From positions 1 through 64,000 of the forward strand of contig NZ_JAANYY010000003.1 of NCBI RefSeq assembly GCF_012274265.1: 64,000 nucleotides of DNA. The letters run 5' to 3'. Shown in pieces: positions 44,757-54,351 of the stretch. Source of the DNA: Sphingopyxis microcysteis. Lineage in GTDB: Bacteria; Pseudomonadota; Alphaproteobacteria; Sphingomonadales; Sphingomonadaceae. Numbering within the stretch: the stretch's first letter is position 1; each line of letters starts with the position of its first letter. The position numbers and the translations under genes are program-made. The notes under the pieces were generated by a model, which was not told the origin of the DNA, ran no database searches, and saw only the letters and a list, made by a program, of their open reading frames with translations.

Positions 44757-45235
44757 TGGCCACCCTTCCGAAGTTCGGCCGTCAGTCCGACGGTGCCGTC
44801 GGCGGCGGGGGTGATCGTCAGCTGGTCGATGACAAACCCCTGCCCCTCAAGCGACGCGAGCCAGTCGGTCAAGACCGGCGCGCGCGCTGTGGCGATTGCG
44901 ATTGTCGCCTGCCCTTGTCCGCGCGCCTCGTTACGGTCGAGCGTCAGCCCGATCTCGCCCGCCGATTGCGCGAGATATTGGTCGATCGTGACGGCACCGA
45001 CCGCCGTCGCCACCGATGTCGCCGGGCGCTGTGCCAGCAATTGCACCTTGGCGGCGACGCGACCTTCACGTTCGATCGCGGCGCGATGTCGGGTTTCCAG
45101 ATCGACGAACGCCGCAACCGCCGGCCGGCCAAGACCCCAGATGAGGACGCCGAACGCCAGCACGCCCGCGATCCCGACCAGCCAGCGTTCGCGCTGCGAC
45201 AACCCGATCCACCAATTTTGGAGTCGTTCGGTCAT
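44753..45235 (-). CDS. gspM: Type II secretion system protein M
   Basis: 160 residues. A short cytoplasmic tail is followed by a single membrane helix (WLVGIAGVLAFGVLIWGLG) and a small periplasmic ferredoxin-like domain. GspM supports GspL on the inner-membrane platform. It overlaps both gspL and gspN by four bases. Confidence 0.87.
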   Translation of the reverse strand: MTERLQNWWIGLSQRERWLVGIAGVLAFGVLIWGLGRPAVAAFVDLETRHRAAIEREGRVAAKVQLLAQRPATSVATAVGAVTIDQYLAQSAGEIGLTLDRNEARGQGQATIAIATARAPVLTDWLASLEGQGFVIDQLTITPAADGTVGLTAELRKGGQ

Positions 45236-46377
45236 GGCACCGCCCGGATCGTGATATTCGCCATCTGCTGGCCGTCGCTGCCCGCCATCGGCTGCGCGGT
45301 GACGCGATAGCCGCGCGCCTGCAGCGCGAGCAGCACCGGATTAATGTCCTCGACGCGCGGTGCGGCGAGCGTCGTCGTCAGCGTCCCGTCGGTGCGGTGC
45401 GACAGCGTCTTGAGCGTAACCCCCGGCGCATCGCGCATCGCGTCGTAGAGTGCGGAAGCGGGGACCGAAAAGGCCAGCGGGCCGCCACCCGCCGCCGCAA
45501 GACGCCGGTCGAGTTCGGCCTCCGCCGCTGTCGCGTCGGGCGCGGTGACGCCCGCCTTTTTGGCCATCGCGACGACCGCGTCATCCGCGCGGCTGCTGTC
45601 GCGCGACAAGCGAAACGCATGGATGATCGGGACCAGCAGGCTGACGACGAGCAGCGCGATCGCCAGCCGCTTGGCCAGCCGCACCAACGCCGGGTCGAAC
45701 GACCAGCTGCGCCGCGGCTTCCAAGCGCCGCTCAGCAGGTCGAGCGGGGGCGCCGCGAGTGTCAGGAGCAGCGCGTCGCGCATCCGTTCGGCATCGAGCG
45801 GCGCGATTGCGTGACCGCCCGCGATCAGCGGATCGAGTTCGGGGTCGGAAACATAGGCGCGGTCGGTGGAACGGATGATCTGTTCGCGGCCGACCTCGGC
45901 CGACCACAGGCCGTCGGGTTCGGGCGGCGGCACCGCGGCGGCGGCGGGAATGATCGCCGCGGGCGACAGGCGGCGCGAGGCCAGCCAGTCGGTCCACGCG
46001 GTCATCGCCGCATGCGTCGTCACCGCGACCGGCGCGGCCTGACCCGCCTCAACCGGCTGTCCCGCGACGACGTGCAGCAACGCCGCATCGCCCAGACTGG
46101 CTTTCAAGGCGTCGATCCGCGCCGCCGCCATCGCCTGCGCGGGCGCGGCTTCGGGATAGGCCATCCAGCGAAGCGGCACATCGCACGCAGGGGCCAGCGC
46201 TATCAGCCGGTCGTCGGCATCATCGCTCTGCGGCTTTTCCCACGCATCGACCCAGCCGTCGTCCTGCCCCGAATCGACGATCACGCCATCGTCGATCCGC
46301 AGCCACGCGGGATCGGGCGCGTCTCCATCGCCCAGCGCCGCCACCGGGGGCAGCCAAAGAACCAGCGTCGCGCTCAT
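45232..46377 (-). CDS. gspL: Type II secretion system protein L
   Basis: About 381 residues from the ATG at 46377, one base after the gspK stop. An N-terminal cytoplasmic actin-like domain (SATLVLWLPPVAALG) recruits the GspE ATPase. A membrane helix near residues 255-275 (LAIALLVVSLLVPIIHAF) and a periplasmic domain follow. A longer frame to 46449 lies within gspK and has no separate support. Confidence 0.88.
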   Translation of the reverse strand: MSATLVLWLPPVAALGDGDAPDPAWLRIDDGVIVDSGQDDGWVDAWEKPQSDDADDRLIALAPACDVPLRWMAYPEAAPAQAMAAARIDALKASLGDAALLHVVAGQPVEAGQAAPVAVTTHAAMTAWTDWLASRRLSPAAIIPAAAAVPPPEPDGLWSAEVGREQIIRSTDRAYVSDPELDPLIAGGHAIAPLDAERMRDALLLTLAAPPLDLLSGAWKPRRSWSFDPALVRLAKRLAIALLVVSLLVPIIHAFRLSRDSSRADDAVVAMAKKAGVTAPDATAAEAELDRRLAAAGGGPLAFSVPASALYDAMRDAPGVTLKTLSHRTDGTLTTTLAAPRVEDINPVLLALQARGYRVTAQPMAGSDGQQMANITIRAVP

Positions 46378-46378
46378 A

Positions 46379-47386
46379 TCAGTCGGCTTCACCCCAATCG
46401 CGCCGCACGACCGTCGGCGGTGCGAGCCCGGCCGACGGCGCACCGCCATTCGCGTCGATGAGCGAAACTGCCGTCAAAAACCCGTCCCCCATCGTCACAT
46501 TCGTCGTCAGGCTCAACCAGCGACTGGTTACCCCGGCCTGCTCGGCAACGTCGGTCGGCGGGTCGAACCCTTCGAACGGCGCCGCCTCCCAGAATCGCAC
46601 GCTGCTGCCATAGCCGCCCGCGGGACGCGCCGCCAGCGCCGCCCGCGCGTCGCCAAGCGTGATTTCGCCGGGTAGCAGCATCGCGATCAGCGGCGCCTGC
46701 TCGGGCGCCAGCGTGTTGACGTTGAGCCGCACCGGCTCGGTCGCAGGCAAGACGCAGATCCAGCGTTTCAGCTGCGCATAGATTTTCGGGCTGACCCCGC
46801 GCACCGCGCGCAGCTCGCTGACATCGGCCATCTTGCGGTTTGCGGGCAGATAGACCCCCGGCATCGCGCGATAGGCGTTGTCTTCGGCGCCGAGCGGGCC
46901 TTCGTTGCTATCACTGTCGATCCAGTCGGCCGCCGCACCGGCGATCGCCTGTGCCTGCCCCGCATCGATCCCGAGCAACGTCATCAGCTCGCCGAACTGG
47001 CGCATCGACCCCGCCCGCTGGCTGAAGCGTCCCGGCGCGGTTTCAGCGACGAGGCTGTTGAGGTTGAAGCAATTATTGGCATCGGCCAGCTTTGCCCGCC
47101 CCTCGCCGCCGGGCAGCGGCAGGACGAAATCGCGCCCCAGCCAATCGCCCGCCAGCGTCAGCTTGGCCGGATCGCGCCCGACCAGATCGGCGACGCGGCG
47201 CAGCGCAATCTGTTCGGCGGCGAAGCTGTAGGCGCGGCCCTGATCGACCGTCGCCGCGCTGCCCGCGATCCGCGTCGCGAGCGTCAGGCGATCGAGCGCG
47301 GTCGCCGCGATGACCGCCATCACCGCGACCAGCAGCAAGACGGTGAGCAGCGCGGCGCCGCGCTCGCCGGGCGCGCGGCGCATCAT
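46379..47386 (-). CDS. gspK: Minor pseudopilin GspK
   Basis: About 335 residues. The start is the first ATG of ATGATG at 47386, in a four-base overlap with the gspJ stop. The leader is short (MMRRAPGERG) before the hydrophobic AALLTVLLLVAVMAVIAATA; as is usual for GspK, the +5 Glu of other pseudopilins is absent. The large periplasmic part includes the usual Cys (ANNCFNLNS and KRWICVLPA) and calcium-region acidic residues (DWIDSDSNEGPLG). It caps the pseudopilus tip with GspI and GspJ. Confidence 0.9.
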   Translation of the reverse strand: MMRRAPGERGAALLTVLLLVAVMAVIAATALDRLTLATRIAGSAATVDQGRAYSFAAEQIALRRVADLVGRDPAKLTLAGDWLGRDFVLPLPGGEGRAKLADANNCFNLNSLVAETAPGRFSQRAGSMRQFGELMTLLGIDAGQAQAIAGAAADWIDSDSNEGPLGAEDNAYRAMPGVYLPANRKMADVSELRAVRGVSPKIYAQLKRWICVLPATEPVRLNVNTLAPEQAPLIAMLLPGEITLGDARAALAARPAGGYGSSVRFWEAAPFEGFDPPTDVAEQAGVTSRWLSLTTNVTMGDGFLTAVSLIDANGGAPSAGLAPPTVVRRDWGEAD

Positions 47387-48114
47387 GGCGCCGCGCTTTC
47401 GGCGACGGGCGGCGGCGGTAGCGTTGGCGCGGTCAGGAACAGCATCGTCAGCGCCTCGCGCCCGCGGCGCGCCACGCGCACCTCGACCGCGCGCGGCAAA
47501 CGGTCGCCGGGCTCGGACGTCCAGCTGTCGCCCCAATTGCCGCGCTCGTCGCGGTATCGCACGGTCACGCCAGCGACATCGCCGATCAACCGGTCGCCCT
47601 CGCCGAGCGCCGTGCCGTCGAGCCTCGGCTGCGTTGCGCGGCGCCACTCGCCGCCCACCAGCGCATAGGCAACGCGCTCGACCGTAGGCCGCGGCGATCC
47701 ATCGAGTGACCCGGCACCGCCATGGACAAAGGCAAAGCCGGTGGACGAACCAATGAAGGCCGGCACCGCCTCGCCCGCCGGACCACGCGTCGCGCGCTGC
47801 ACCGCTTGCGCGAGATCGTTTGCCATCACGGCGCGGAGCCGGTTGACCCCGCCCATCGCCTTCAGCCGTTCCTGGACCGCATCCTGCGTGTCGACGCTGC
47901 TGCGCAAGAGCCCGACGCCCATCGCCGCGATCGCGGCAAAGATCGACAGCGCGACGAGCATTTCGACGAGGGTGAAGCCATTCGGATATGCCCCCACCTC
48001 CGTTCGTGCTGAGCTTGTCGAAGCACCGTCCTTCCTTCTCGACCTCGCAGAGAACGAACGGCCCTTCGACAGGCTCAGGGCGAACGGAAATAGGGGGACG
48101 GCGCGCAATCTCAT
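47383..48114 (-). CDS. gspJ: Minor pseudopilin GspJ with a repeat-derived leader
   Basis: About 243 residues. The ATG at 48114 lies in an ATGA overlap with the gspI stop, which fixes the start. The processing site is NG/FTLVEMLVALSIF with Glu at +5, so cleavage would fall after residue 46. That leader is two to five times longer than those of GspI and GspH here. Residues 10-40 (PFALSLSKGRS...ASTSSART) are the translation of a palindromic repeat at 48000-48087. The rest is a normal GspJ. Whether the long leader is still processed is uncertain; an internal start would need a non-ATG codon. Confidence 0.88.
   Translation of the reverse strand: MRLRAVPLFPFALSLSKGRSFSARSRRKDGASTSSARTEVGAYPNGFTLVEMLVALSIFAAIAAMGVGLLRSSVDTQDAVQERLKAMGGVNRLRAVMANDLAQAVQRATRGPAGEAVPAFIGSSTGFAFVHGGAGSLDGSPRPTVERVAYALVGGEWRRATQPRLDGTALGEGDRLIGDVAGVTVRYRDERGNWGDSWTSEPGDRLPRAVEVRVARRGREALTMLFLTAPTLPPPPVAESAAP
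48000..48087. repeat. REP-type palindrome inside the gspJ coding sequence
   Basis: Arms 48000-48023 and 48064-48087 pair with three mismatches and contain GAGCTTGTCGAAG and CTTCGACAGGCTCAG. This is the same family as at 18268-18338 and 30929-30995. Unlike those copies it sits within a gene, encoding part of the GspJ leader in frame. Confidence 0.85.
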
Positions 48115-48488
48115 CGCGACGGCCGGATGATCGTCAGCACCGCCTGCCCGCGCCCGCTTTCGGGGCGGACGGTGAGGTCGATGCGCAGCAGGCTGTCGTC
48201 GGCGGTTCGCGCGACGCGCTGTTCGACGCGCCAGTTGCGCCCCGCATTGGCCACCCCGATCGCGCTGTTGCCGATCGTCGGCGGCGCGGGGTCGGTCCAC
48301 AGTTCGACGGCGCGATTTTGCGCGACGATACCCGCCATCGTGCTTTCATCAAGGTCGCCCGCGGTGCGCACCGCATAGGCGTCGAGCCGGACCAAAGCGA
48401 GCGCGGCGATGCTGATGACGCTAAGCGCAACGAGCATTTCGAGCAGGGTGAAGCCGCTGTCGCGGGTCTGGCCGCGTTCACTGGCCAC
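48111..48488 (-). CDS. gspI: Minor pseudopilin GspI
   Basis: About 125 residues from a GTG at 48488 with GGAGG six bases upstream. The leader is twelve residues (ASERGQTRDSG) and the mature protein starts FTLLEMLVALSVISIAAL with Glu at +5. GspI nucleates the pseudopilus tip. It overlaps gspH by 11 bases. Confidence 0.9.
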   Translation of the reverse strand: MASERGQTRDSGFTLLEMLVALSVISIAALALVRLDAYAVRTAGDLDESTMAGIVAQNRAVELWTDPAPPTIGNSAIGVANAGRNWRVEQRVARTADDSLLRIDLTVRPESGRGQAVLTIIRPSR

Positions 48489-48960
48489 GGCTGACCTCCC
48501 CCGTCGCCGAGACGCGAACGATCTCGCGCGCATCGCCGCCGGTCAGCACGACCGCCTGCGGGGTCGGACTGATACCGACTCGGTCGAACAATATGCGCGC
48601 CGCGCCGCGGCCATCACCCGCCGAAAACCGGACATCGCCCGGCCAGTTGCGCTGTTCGAAGGCGCGTCCGGGCAGCGCCTGCCATTCACCGGCAATCCGC
48701 CGTTCGAAGCCATAGCCCGACGGCGCGAAATTGACCGCGACGCTGCGCCCTTCGATCACCGCGACATCGCGCGCGGCGGCGAGGCGCGCGGCGAGCCGGT
48801 CGGCTTCGCTGCGCACGCTGCGTTCCTCGCCCGGAAGCGTGAGCACGACCGCGGTCGCGGCGAGCGCCATGATCGCGAGCACGACCATCAGTTCGACAAG
48901 GGTAAAGCCGTTGGCGTGGGGACGCGGACGCGTCTCAGCTGTCGGCGCGAATATCCGCAT
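48478..48960 (-). CDS. gspH: Minor pseudopilin GspH
   Basis: About 160 residues from the ATG at 48960, within the 3' end of gspG (26-base overlap). The processing site is NG/FTLVELMVVLAIMALAAT after an 18-residue leader. The mature domain carries the GspH pattern (RLAARLAAARDVAVIEGRSV). Longer upstream frames are antisense or out-of-frame shadows of gspG. Confidence 0.9.
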   Translation of the reverse strand: MRIFAPTAETRPRPHANGFTLVELMVVLAIMALAATAVVLTLPGEERSVRSEADRLAARLAAARDVAVIEGRSVAVNFAPSGYGFERRIAGEWQALPGRAFEQRNWPGDVRFSAGDGRGAARILFDRVGISPTPQAVVLTGGDAREIVRVSATGEVSRGQ

Positions 48961-49441
48961 TGTCGTCGGTCCCGCCGGGCGCGCCGTCGGCGCCGAGCGA
49001 CCAGACGTCGAACGCCTTCCCGTTCGGCCCCGGCGCCTGATAATTATAGGGGCGCCCCCACGGATCGGCGGGCAGCTTCTTGATATAGCCGCCGCGGCGA
49101 TAGCGTTCGGGCTGTGCGAGCGAGGGCGGCGGGGTCGACAGCGCATTCAGCCCGTCAGTCGAGGCGGGGTAGGTCAGATTGTCGAGCCGATATTGTTCGA
49201 GCGCGCTTTCCAGCGTCGCAATATCCGCCTTCGCCTTGGTCACCATCGCCCGGTCCTGACTGGGCAGGACGTTGATCATCACGACGGTCGCGAGCAGCCC
49301 GATGATGAAGATCACGACCATCAGTTCGGTGAGCGTAAAGCCGCGCTCGTCCTTCTTGCGGCGACGGCGGACCGGTGCGCGGCCTTCGCCGGAAAAGGAG
49401 GTATCGAGCATCAGGCGGATCAAAAGCTGCATCAGCGACAT
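48935..49441 (-). CDS. gspG: Major pseudopilin GspG
   Basis: Up to 168 residues from the ATG at 49441, three bases after the gspF stop; an internal ATG at 49411 would give a shorter leader. The processing site is ERG/FTLTELMVVIFIIGLLATV. The C-terminal half has the GspG calcium-loop pattern (DPWGRPYNYQAPGPNGK and SLGADGAPGGTDDNAD). This subunit builds the pseudopilus fibre. Confidence 0.93.
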   Translation of the reverse strand: MSLMQLLIRLMLDTSFSGEGRAPVRRRRKKDERGFTLTELMVVIFIIGLLATVVMINVLPSQDRAMVTKAKADIATLESALEQYRLDNLTYPASTDGLNALSTPPPSLAQPERYRRGGYIKKLPADPWGRPYNYQAPGPNGKAFDVWSLGADGAPGGTDDNADIRADS

Positions 49442-49444
49442 TTA

Positions 49445-50662
49445 TTATATTCCGGCAAGGTTCTGCAACTGAAGGATCGGAAGCAGGATGGCGAGGATGA
49501 TGAGGGCGACGCACGACCCCATAAGGACTATTATGACAGGTTCGAGTAATGCCATCGATGCCGCGGTAAAGCGGTCGAATTCACGCTCCAGATAATCGGC
49601 CGCGCGTTCGAGCATCTGCTCGAGCCGTCCGGCGCTTTCGCCGCTGGCGGTCATATAGACGAGAAGCGGCGGAAAGACCCCGGCGTCGCGGAGTGCCGCC
49701 GACAGGCTGCCGCCCGCGCGGACCTGATCGACGATCGCCGCGGTCGCGCCTGCGAGCGCAGCATTGCGGATCGTCGGGAGCGTCAGGCGCAGCCCCTCGA
49801 CGAGCGGCAGGCGGCTCGACACCATCGTCGCCAGGGTGCGGGCAAAGCGCGCAGCATAAAGATCGCGGAGCAAGCGGCCGAGGAGCGGCAGGCGCAGCAG
49901 CCGCGCATCGACCCGCGCCTTGAACGCGGGCCGCCGCATCGCTGCCGCCCAGCCGAAACTGCCTGCGACAAGGAGCAGCGCGATCAGCCACCACCAGTTC
50001 GCGGCAAAGCTGGAAATTGCGATCACCGCGCGCGTCAGGAACGGCAGTTGCTGGCCGGTGTCGGTGAATTGTTCGACGACGCGCGGGACGACGAAGATCA
50101 TCAGCGCCGCGACGACCCCGATCGCGACCACCGCGAGCACGATCGGGTAAGCGAGTGCGGCGATCAGCTTGCCGCGGACCTCGGCCTGCCGTTCGAGCAG
50201 ATCGGCGAGGCGCGCGAGGATCGTCGTCAGGCTGCCCGTCGTTTCCCCCGCCGCGACCATCGCGCGATAAAGCGGTGGAAAGCTGGACGGCTGGCGCGCC
50301 ATAGCATCGGCGAGGCGCCGGCCTTCGAGCAGTCCGGCGTGGACGTCGCCGATCACCGCACGCGCCTTTTCCGCCTCGCTCTGCCGCGTCAGCGTGCGCA
50401 GCGCTTCCTCGAGCGGCGCGACTTCGGCGAGCGTCGCGAGCTGGCGCGTGAAGAGCGCGAGTTCCTTCGACGACAATCGCGTGCGACGAAAGGCAAAGAG
50501 CGAACGCCCCGCCGCCGGTTTCGCGCCCGCCGCCGCGACTTCGACGATATGAAATTTGCGGCGAACGAGGTCGGCGCGGGCTGCATCGTCATTGGCGGCG
50601 GTCAGCCGCCCCTTGCGCTCGCGGCCCTGGCTGTCGATCGCCACATAGCGATAATCAGGCAT
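49445..50662 (-). CDS. gspF: Type II secretion inner-membrane protein F
   Basis: 405 residues. Two cytoplasmic helical GspF domains are separated by membrane helices (IALAYPIVLAVVAIGVVAALM in the middle and MALLEPVIIVLMGSCVALII at the end). The N-terminus PDYRYVAIDSQGRERKG is typical. It forms the platform that works with GspE. It overlaps gspE by eight bases. Confidence 0.93.
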   Translation of the reverse strand: MPDYRYVAIDSQGRERKGRLTAANDDAARADLVRRKFHIVEVAAAGAKPAAGRSLFAFRRTRLSSKELALFTRQLATLAEVAPLEEALRTLTRQSEAEKARAVIGDVHAGLLEGRRLADAMARQPSSFPPLYRAMVAAGETTGSLTTILARLADLLERQAEVRGKLIAALAYPIVLAVVAIGVVAALMIFVVPRVVEQFTDTGQQLPFLTRAVIAISSFAANWWWLIALLLVAGSFGWAAAMRRPAFKARVDARLLRLPLLGRLLRDLYAARFARTLATMVSSRLPLVEGLRLTLPTIRNAALAGATAAIVDQVRAGGSLSAALRDAGVFPPLLVYMTASGESAGRLEQMLERAADYLEREFDRFTAASMALLEPVIIVLMGSCVALIILAILLPILQLQNLAGI

Positions 50663-52148
50663 CGATTTCCTCGCGCCGCGCGATGCGGATCGCTTCCTCG
50701 GCGGTGGTCAGCCCCTTGGCGACCATCGCGCGCGCCGATGACGCCAGCGTCGGCGCTTTCAGGAAGGCGTGCTTGGCGATCATCGCCTCGTCGCCGCCGT
50801 TGTAGATGTAGCGGCGCACCGTCTCGTCGACCTTGATCGCCTCGAACACGCCGATGCGGCCCTTGAAGCCGGTGCTGCCGCACTGGTCGCAGCCCTTGGG
50901 GCGCCAGATCACCGTGCCGATGTCGAGCCCGAGGATCGCGGCCATGCTGTTGTCGGCCTGAACCGGTTCGCGGCAATTGTCGCAAAGTTTGCGCACAAGG
51001 CGCTGCGCGATCACCGCGCGGAGCGTCGAGGCGAGAAGAAAAGGTTCTACTTTCAAGTCTTTAAGGCGCGTTATTGCGCCGACGGCGTCATTGGTGTGGA
51101 CGGTCGAGAGGACGAGGTGGCCGGTGAGCGAGGCCTGCACCGCGATGTCGGCGGTTTCGCGGTCGCGGATTTCGCCGACCATCACGACATCGGGATCCTG
51201 GCGCAGGATCGCGCGGAGGCCCGCGGCGAAATCGAGCCCGACCTTGGCGTTCACCTGCGTCTGGCCGACGCCGTCGACGGCATATTCGACCGGGTCTTCG
51301 ACGGTCAGGATATTGCGCTGGCCGTCGTTGAGCTGCTTGAGCGCCGCGTAGAGCGTCGTCGTCTTGCCCGAGCCGGTCGGGCCGGTGACGAGGATGATTC
51401 CATTGGGTTCGGCGAGCGCTTCGCGCAAGATCTGGTCGGCGGCGCCCGACAGGCCGAGGACGTCGAAGTCGATCCCCGCCGCATCCTTGTCGAGGATACG
51501 CATCACGACGCGCTCGCCCGCGCGGCTGGGGAGCGTCGAGACGCGGACGTCGACCGCCTTGCCCGCGAGCGTCAGCCCGATACGGCCGTCCTGCGGCACG
51601 CGGCGTTCGGCGATGTCGAGCCGCGCCATCACCTTGATACGGCTGACGACGACGGGGGCGACATGCGGCGGCATGCGCAGATGTTCGCGCAGCACGCCGT
51701 CGGTGCGCATGCGGACGACGAGGCCGCTTTCATAGGGCTCGATATGAATGTCGCTGACGCCTTGGCGCACCGCTTCGGCGATGATCGCGTTGATCAGGCG
51801 GATTGCGGGGGCGTCGTCGGCGCTGTCGAGCAGATCCTCGGCGCTGGGGATGCCGAGTTCGAGGTCGCTGCCATCGAGCGACCCCGCCATCGCCGCCGCC
51901 GAGCTGTCGACGGCATAATGGTCGGAGAGCAGCCGGTCGAAATCGGCGGCGCCCGCGGTCGCGACGCGCAGCGGCTGCGCGAGATAGCGCTTGACCTCGA
52001 TCAGCACCGCCGGATCGCTGCCTTCGCGCAGCGTTGCGAGCCAGCGGCCCTCGCCATCCGGCGCAATCACGACGCCATGGCTGCGCGCGAAGCCGTAGGG
52101 AATATCAACCGGCGCCGGGGGAGGCGCCGCCGGTTCGATGTCGGTCAC
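50655..52148 (-). CDS. gspE: Type II secretion ATPase GspE
   Basis: 497 residues. Walker A GPTGSGKTTT lies at residues 256-265, an Asp box (TLYAALKQLND) and Walker B (VMVGEIRDRETA) follow, and a His box is seen in TGHLVLSTVHTND. Zinc cysteines CDNC and CDQC lie near residues 395-430. The cytoplasmic hexamer drives pseudopilus assembly. It overlaps gspD by four bases. Confidence 0.95.
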   Translation of the reverse strand: MTDIEPAAPPPAPVDIPYGFARSHGVVIAPDGEGRWLATLREGSDPAVLIEVKRYLAQPLRVATAGAADFDRLLSDHYAVDSSAAAMAGSLDGSDLELGIPSAEDLLDSADDAPAIRLINAIIAEAVRQGVSDIHIEPYESGLVVRMRTDGVLREHLRMPPHVAPVVVSRIKVMARLDIAERRVPQDGRIGLTLAGKAVDVRVSTLPSRAGERVVMRILDKDAAGIDFDVLGLSGAADQILREALAEPNGIILVTGPTGSGKTTTLYAALKQLNDGQRNILTVEDPVEYAVDGVGQTQVNAKVGLDFAAGLRAILRQDPDVVMVGEIRDRETADIAVQASLTGHLVLSTVHTNDAVGAITRLKDLKVEPFLLASTLRAVIAQRLVRKLCDNCREPVQADNSMAAILGLDIGTVIWRPKGCDQCGSTGFKGRIGVFEAIKVDETVRRYIYNGGDEAMIAKHAFLKAPTLASSARAMVAKGLTTAEEAIRIARREEIDA

Positions 52149-54346
52149 GGATAGTCTCCGGGCGGCGGCGCGGGCGCCTGCGAAACCGACGGCGGCACGT
52201 CGGTCGAGATGACGCGGCCATCGGGACCGCGCAGTTCGGGCAGGTTGACCGGGCCGACGGTGATGTCGGCGGCGGTCGCCTCGGTCGGGACCGGCGGAAC
52301 GGCGCCCAGATAGTCGCGCACCAACGTATCGATCGCGGGCTCCTCGTCCGGGTTCCGCTGGAGCTGGAAGTCGCGGATATAGCCGTAACGGCGCGCGGTC
52401 AGTGCAGCATTATCCTCGCGATTGCGCAGGATCGTCGGGCGGATGAAAACCATGAGGTTGGTCTTCGACCGGGTGCGGCTGCGCGATTTGAACAATTCGC
52501 CAAGCAGCGGAATGTCACTCAAAAGCGGGATGCGTTCGATCGTCTTGCGCTCGTCATCGTTGAGCAGCCCGCCGATCGCGAGGATTTCGCCATCGTCGAC
52601 GGTGAGCACGGTTTCGAACGCGCGCTTGTTGAGGATGAGGTCGCTGTTGCGCGACGACACCGGCCCGGCGACGCTCGACACTTCCTGGCGCAGGAACATC
52701 TTCACCTCGCCCGCGCCGTTGACCTGCGGCGTCACCTCCAGCTTGATCCCGACCTCTTCGCGCTGGACGGTGCGGAAGGCGTTTTCGAAATTGGTGCCGA
52801 GCTTTTCGCCGGTGGTGATCGGGACGTCCTGCCCGACGAGGAATTTCGCCGCCTGATTGTCGAGCGTGACGATGTGCGGGGTTGCGAGCAGGTTCGACGT
52901 CGTGTCCGATTTCACCGCGTTGATGATCGCGCCAAAGATCGTGTTCTTGCCGATGTCGCCCGCGAAACCCGCGAAGCCGCCGGTCGCCTGCAACAGCGAC
53001 GCTGCAGCGGCCTCCTGCAGGCTGTTGCCGAGCGAGCTGTTCGTTTGCGTGACCGTCGTGTTGCCGTTGACCGTCGTCGTTTCCTGCGACAGCTGGTTCG
53101 CGGCATAGGCGCCGCCGAGCGTCAGGATATTGGGCGACGCATTGCTGTAGCTGGTCGCGACGAACGGGATATTCTTGCCGCCGAGCAGGAACTGGACGCC
53201 GAGGCGCTTCGCCGCATCGTCGCCGATTTCGACGACGATCGCCTCGACCAGCACCTGCTGGCGCCGCGCATCGAGCTGGCGGATCAGCTCGCCGAGCATG
53301 CGCTGCACTTCGCTGTTCGCCGCGACGATGATCGCGTTGGCGCCTTCGTAGCGCGTGACGATCGCCGGGCCGCGGGTCGAAATGCTGCCGCTGCCGCCTC
53401 CCCCGACCGATGCTGGCTGCGCCGGTGCCGCGGCGACGGGGGCGCTGCCGTCGCCGGATGAGGATGTGGACGCGGGCGGCAGGCCTGCTTTTTGCGCCGG
53501 ATCGCTGCCGCCGCCGATCAGCTGTTGCAGCGTCGGCAGCAGCGTTTCGGCATTGGCATGTTCGAGCCAATAGACGCGAAGCTCGGTACCGCCCGCCGCC
53601 TTGGCGTCGAGGTCGTTCGCCATCGACACGAAGCGCGCGACGAGCGCCTGATCGCCGCGAAGCGCGATGGCATTGCTGCTGTCGATCGGGACGATCGCGA
53701 GCGGCGCGCGCGCGCCCTCGCCCGCCGCGGGAACGAGCGCGGTCAGCGCCGCCGCAATTTCGCGCGCCCCGGCGTTTTTGAGCGTTACGATCTGGCTGGT
53801 CGAGCTGTCGCGATCGATGCTGGCGGCGAGCGCGCGGATGCGGCGGATATTGTCGGCGAAGTCGGCGACGACGAGGCTGTTGGCGTTGCGGTTCGCAGTC
53901 AGCGAGCCCTGCGCGCTGACCAGCGGGCGGAGGGTTTCGACCGCCGCGACCGCGTCGATATGCCGGAGACGGATGATTTCGGTGACGAACTGGTTCTGCG
54001 CCGCGCCGCCGCTGCCGATGCGGCCCGGCTGCGCCGCGGCGCCGTCGATCGGCTGGACGCGGTAGCTGCCATTGGGTCCGGGGACGGCAACGAGCCCGTT
54101 CGAGCGCAGGGTCGACAGGAAAATCTCGAAATATTCGCTGCGCGACAGCGGGCGGTCGGTGACGACCGACACCTTGCCGTTGACGCGCCCGTCGATGACG
54201 AAGGTGCGCCCGGTGATCCGCGCCGCGTCCTGGATAAAGGCGCGGATATCGGCGTCGCGGACGTTGAGCGTATATTGGGCGGATGCCGGTACCGGAGCGG
54301 CGGATACGAGCGCGGCGGCGAGCATCAGGGACAGTTTGAAACGCAT
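52145..54346 (-). CDS. gspD: Type II secretion secretin GspD
   Basis: 733 residues with a signal peptide ending at PASAQ. N0 (YTLNVRDADIRAFIQDAARI) and three N-domains precede the secretin barrel, recognisable by VPITTGEKLGTNFENAF, VQREEVGIKLEVTPQVNG and the C-terminal IGGLLNDDERKTIERIPLLSD. A Gly/Ser-rich insert lies in domain N3. The protein forms the outer-membrane channel. No separate pilotin gene is seen here. Confidence 0.95.
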   Translation of the reverse strand: MRFKLSLMLAAALVSAAPVPASAQYTLNVRDADIRAFIQDAARITGRTFVIDGRVNGKVSVVTDRPLSRSEYFEIFLSTLRSNGLVAVPGPNGSYRVQPIDGAAAQPGRIGSGGAAQNQFVTEIIRLRHIDAVAAVETLRPLVSAQGSLTANRNANSLVVADFADNIRRIRALAASIDRDSSTSQIVTLKNAGAREIAAALTALVPAAGEGARAPLAIVPIDSSNAIALRGDQALVARFVSMANDLDAKAAGGTELRVYWLEHANAETLLPTLQQLIGGGSDPAQKAGLPPASTSSSGDGSAPVAAAPAQPASVGGGGSGSISTRGPAIVTRYEGANAIIVAANSEVQRMLGELIRQLDARRQQVLVEAIVVEIGDDAAKRLGVQFLLGGKNIPFVATSYSNASPNILTLGGAYAANQLSQETTTVNGNTTVTQTNSSLGNSLQEAAAASLLQATGGFAGFAGDIGKNTIFGAIINAVKSDTTSNLLATPHIVTLDNQAAKFLVGQDVPITTGEKLGTNFENAFRTVQREEVGIKLEVTPQVNGAGEVKMFLRQEVSSVAGPVSSRNSDLILNKRAFETVLTVDDGEILAIGGLLNDDERKTIERIPLLSDIPLLGELFKSRSRTRSKTNLMVFIRPTILRNREDNAALTARRYGYIRDFQLQRNPDEEPAIDTLVRDYLGAVPPVPTEATAADITVGPVNLPELRGPDGRVISTDVPPSVSQAPAPPPGDYP

Positions 54347-54351
54347 AAAAC

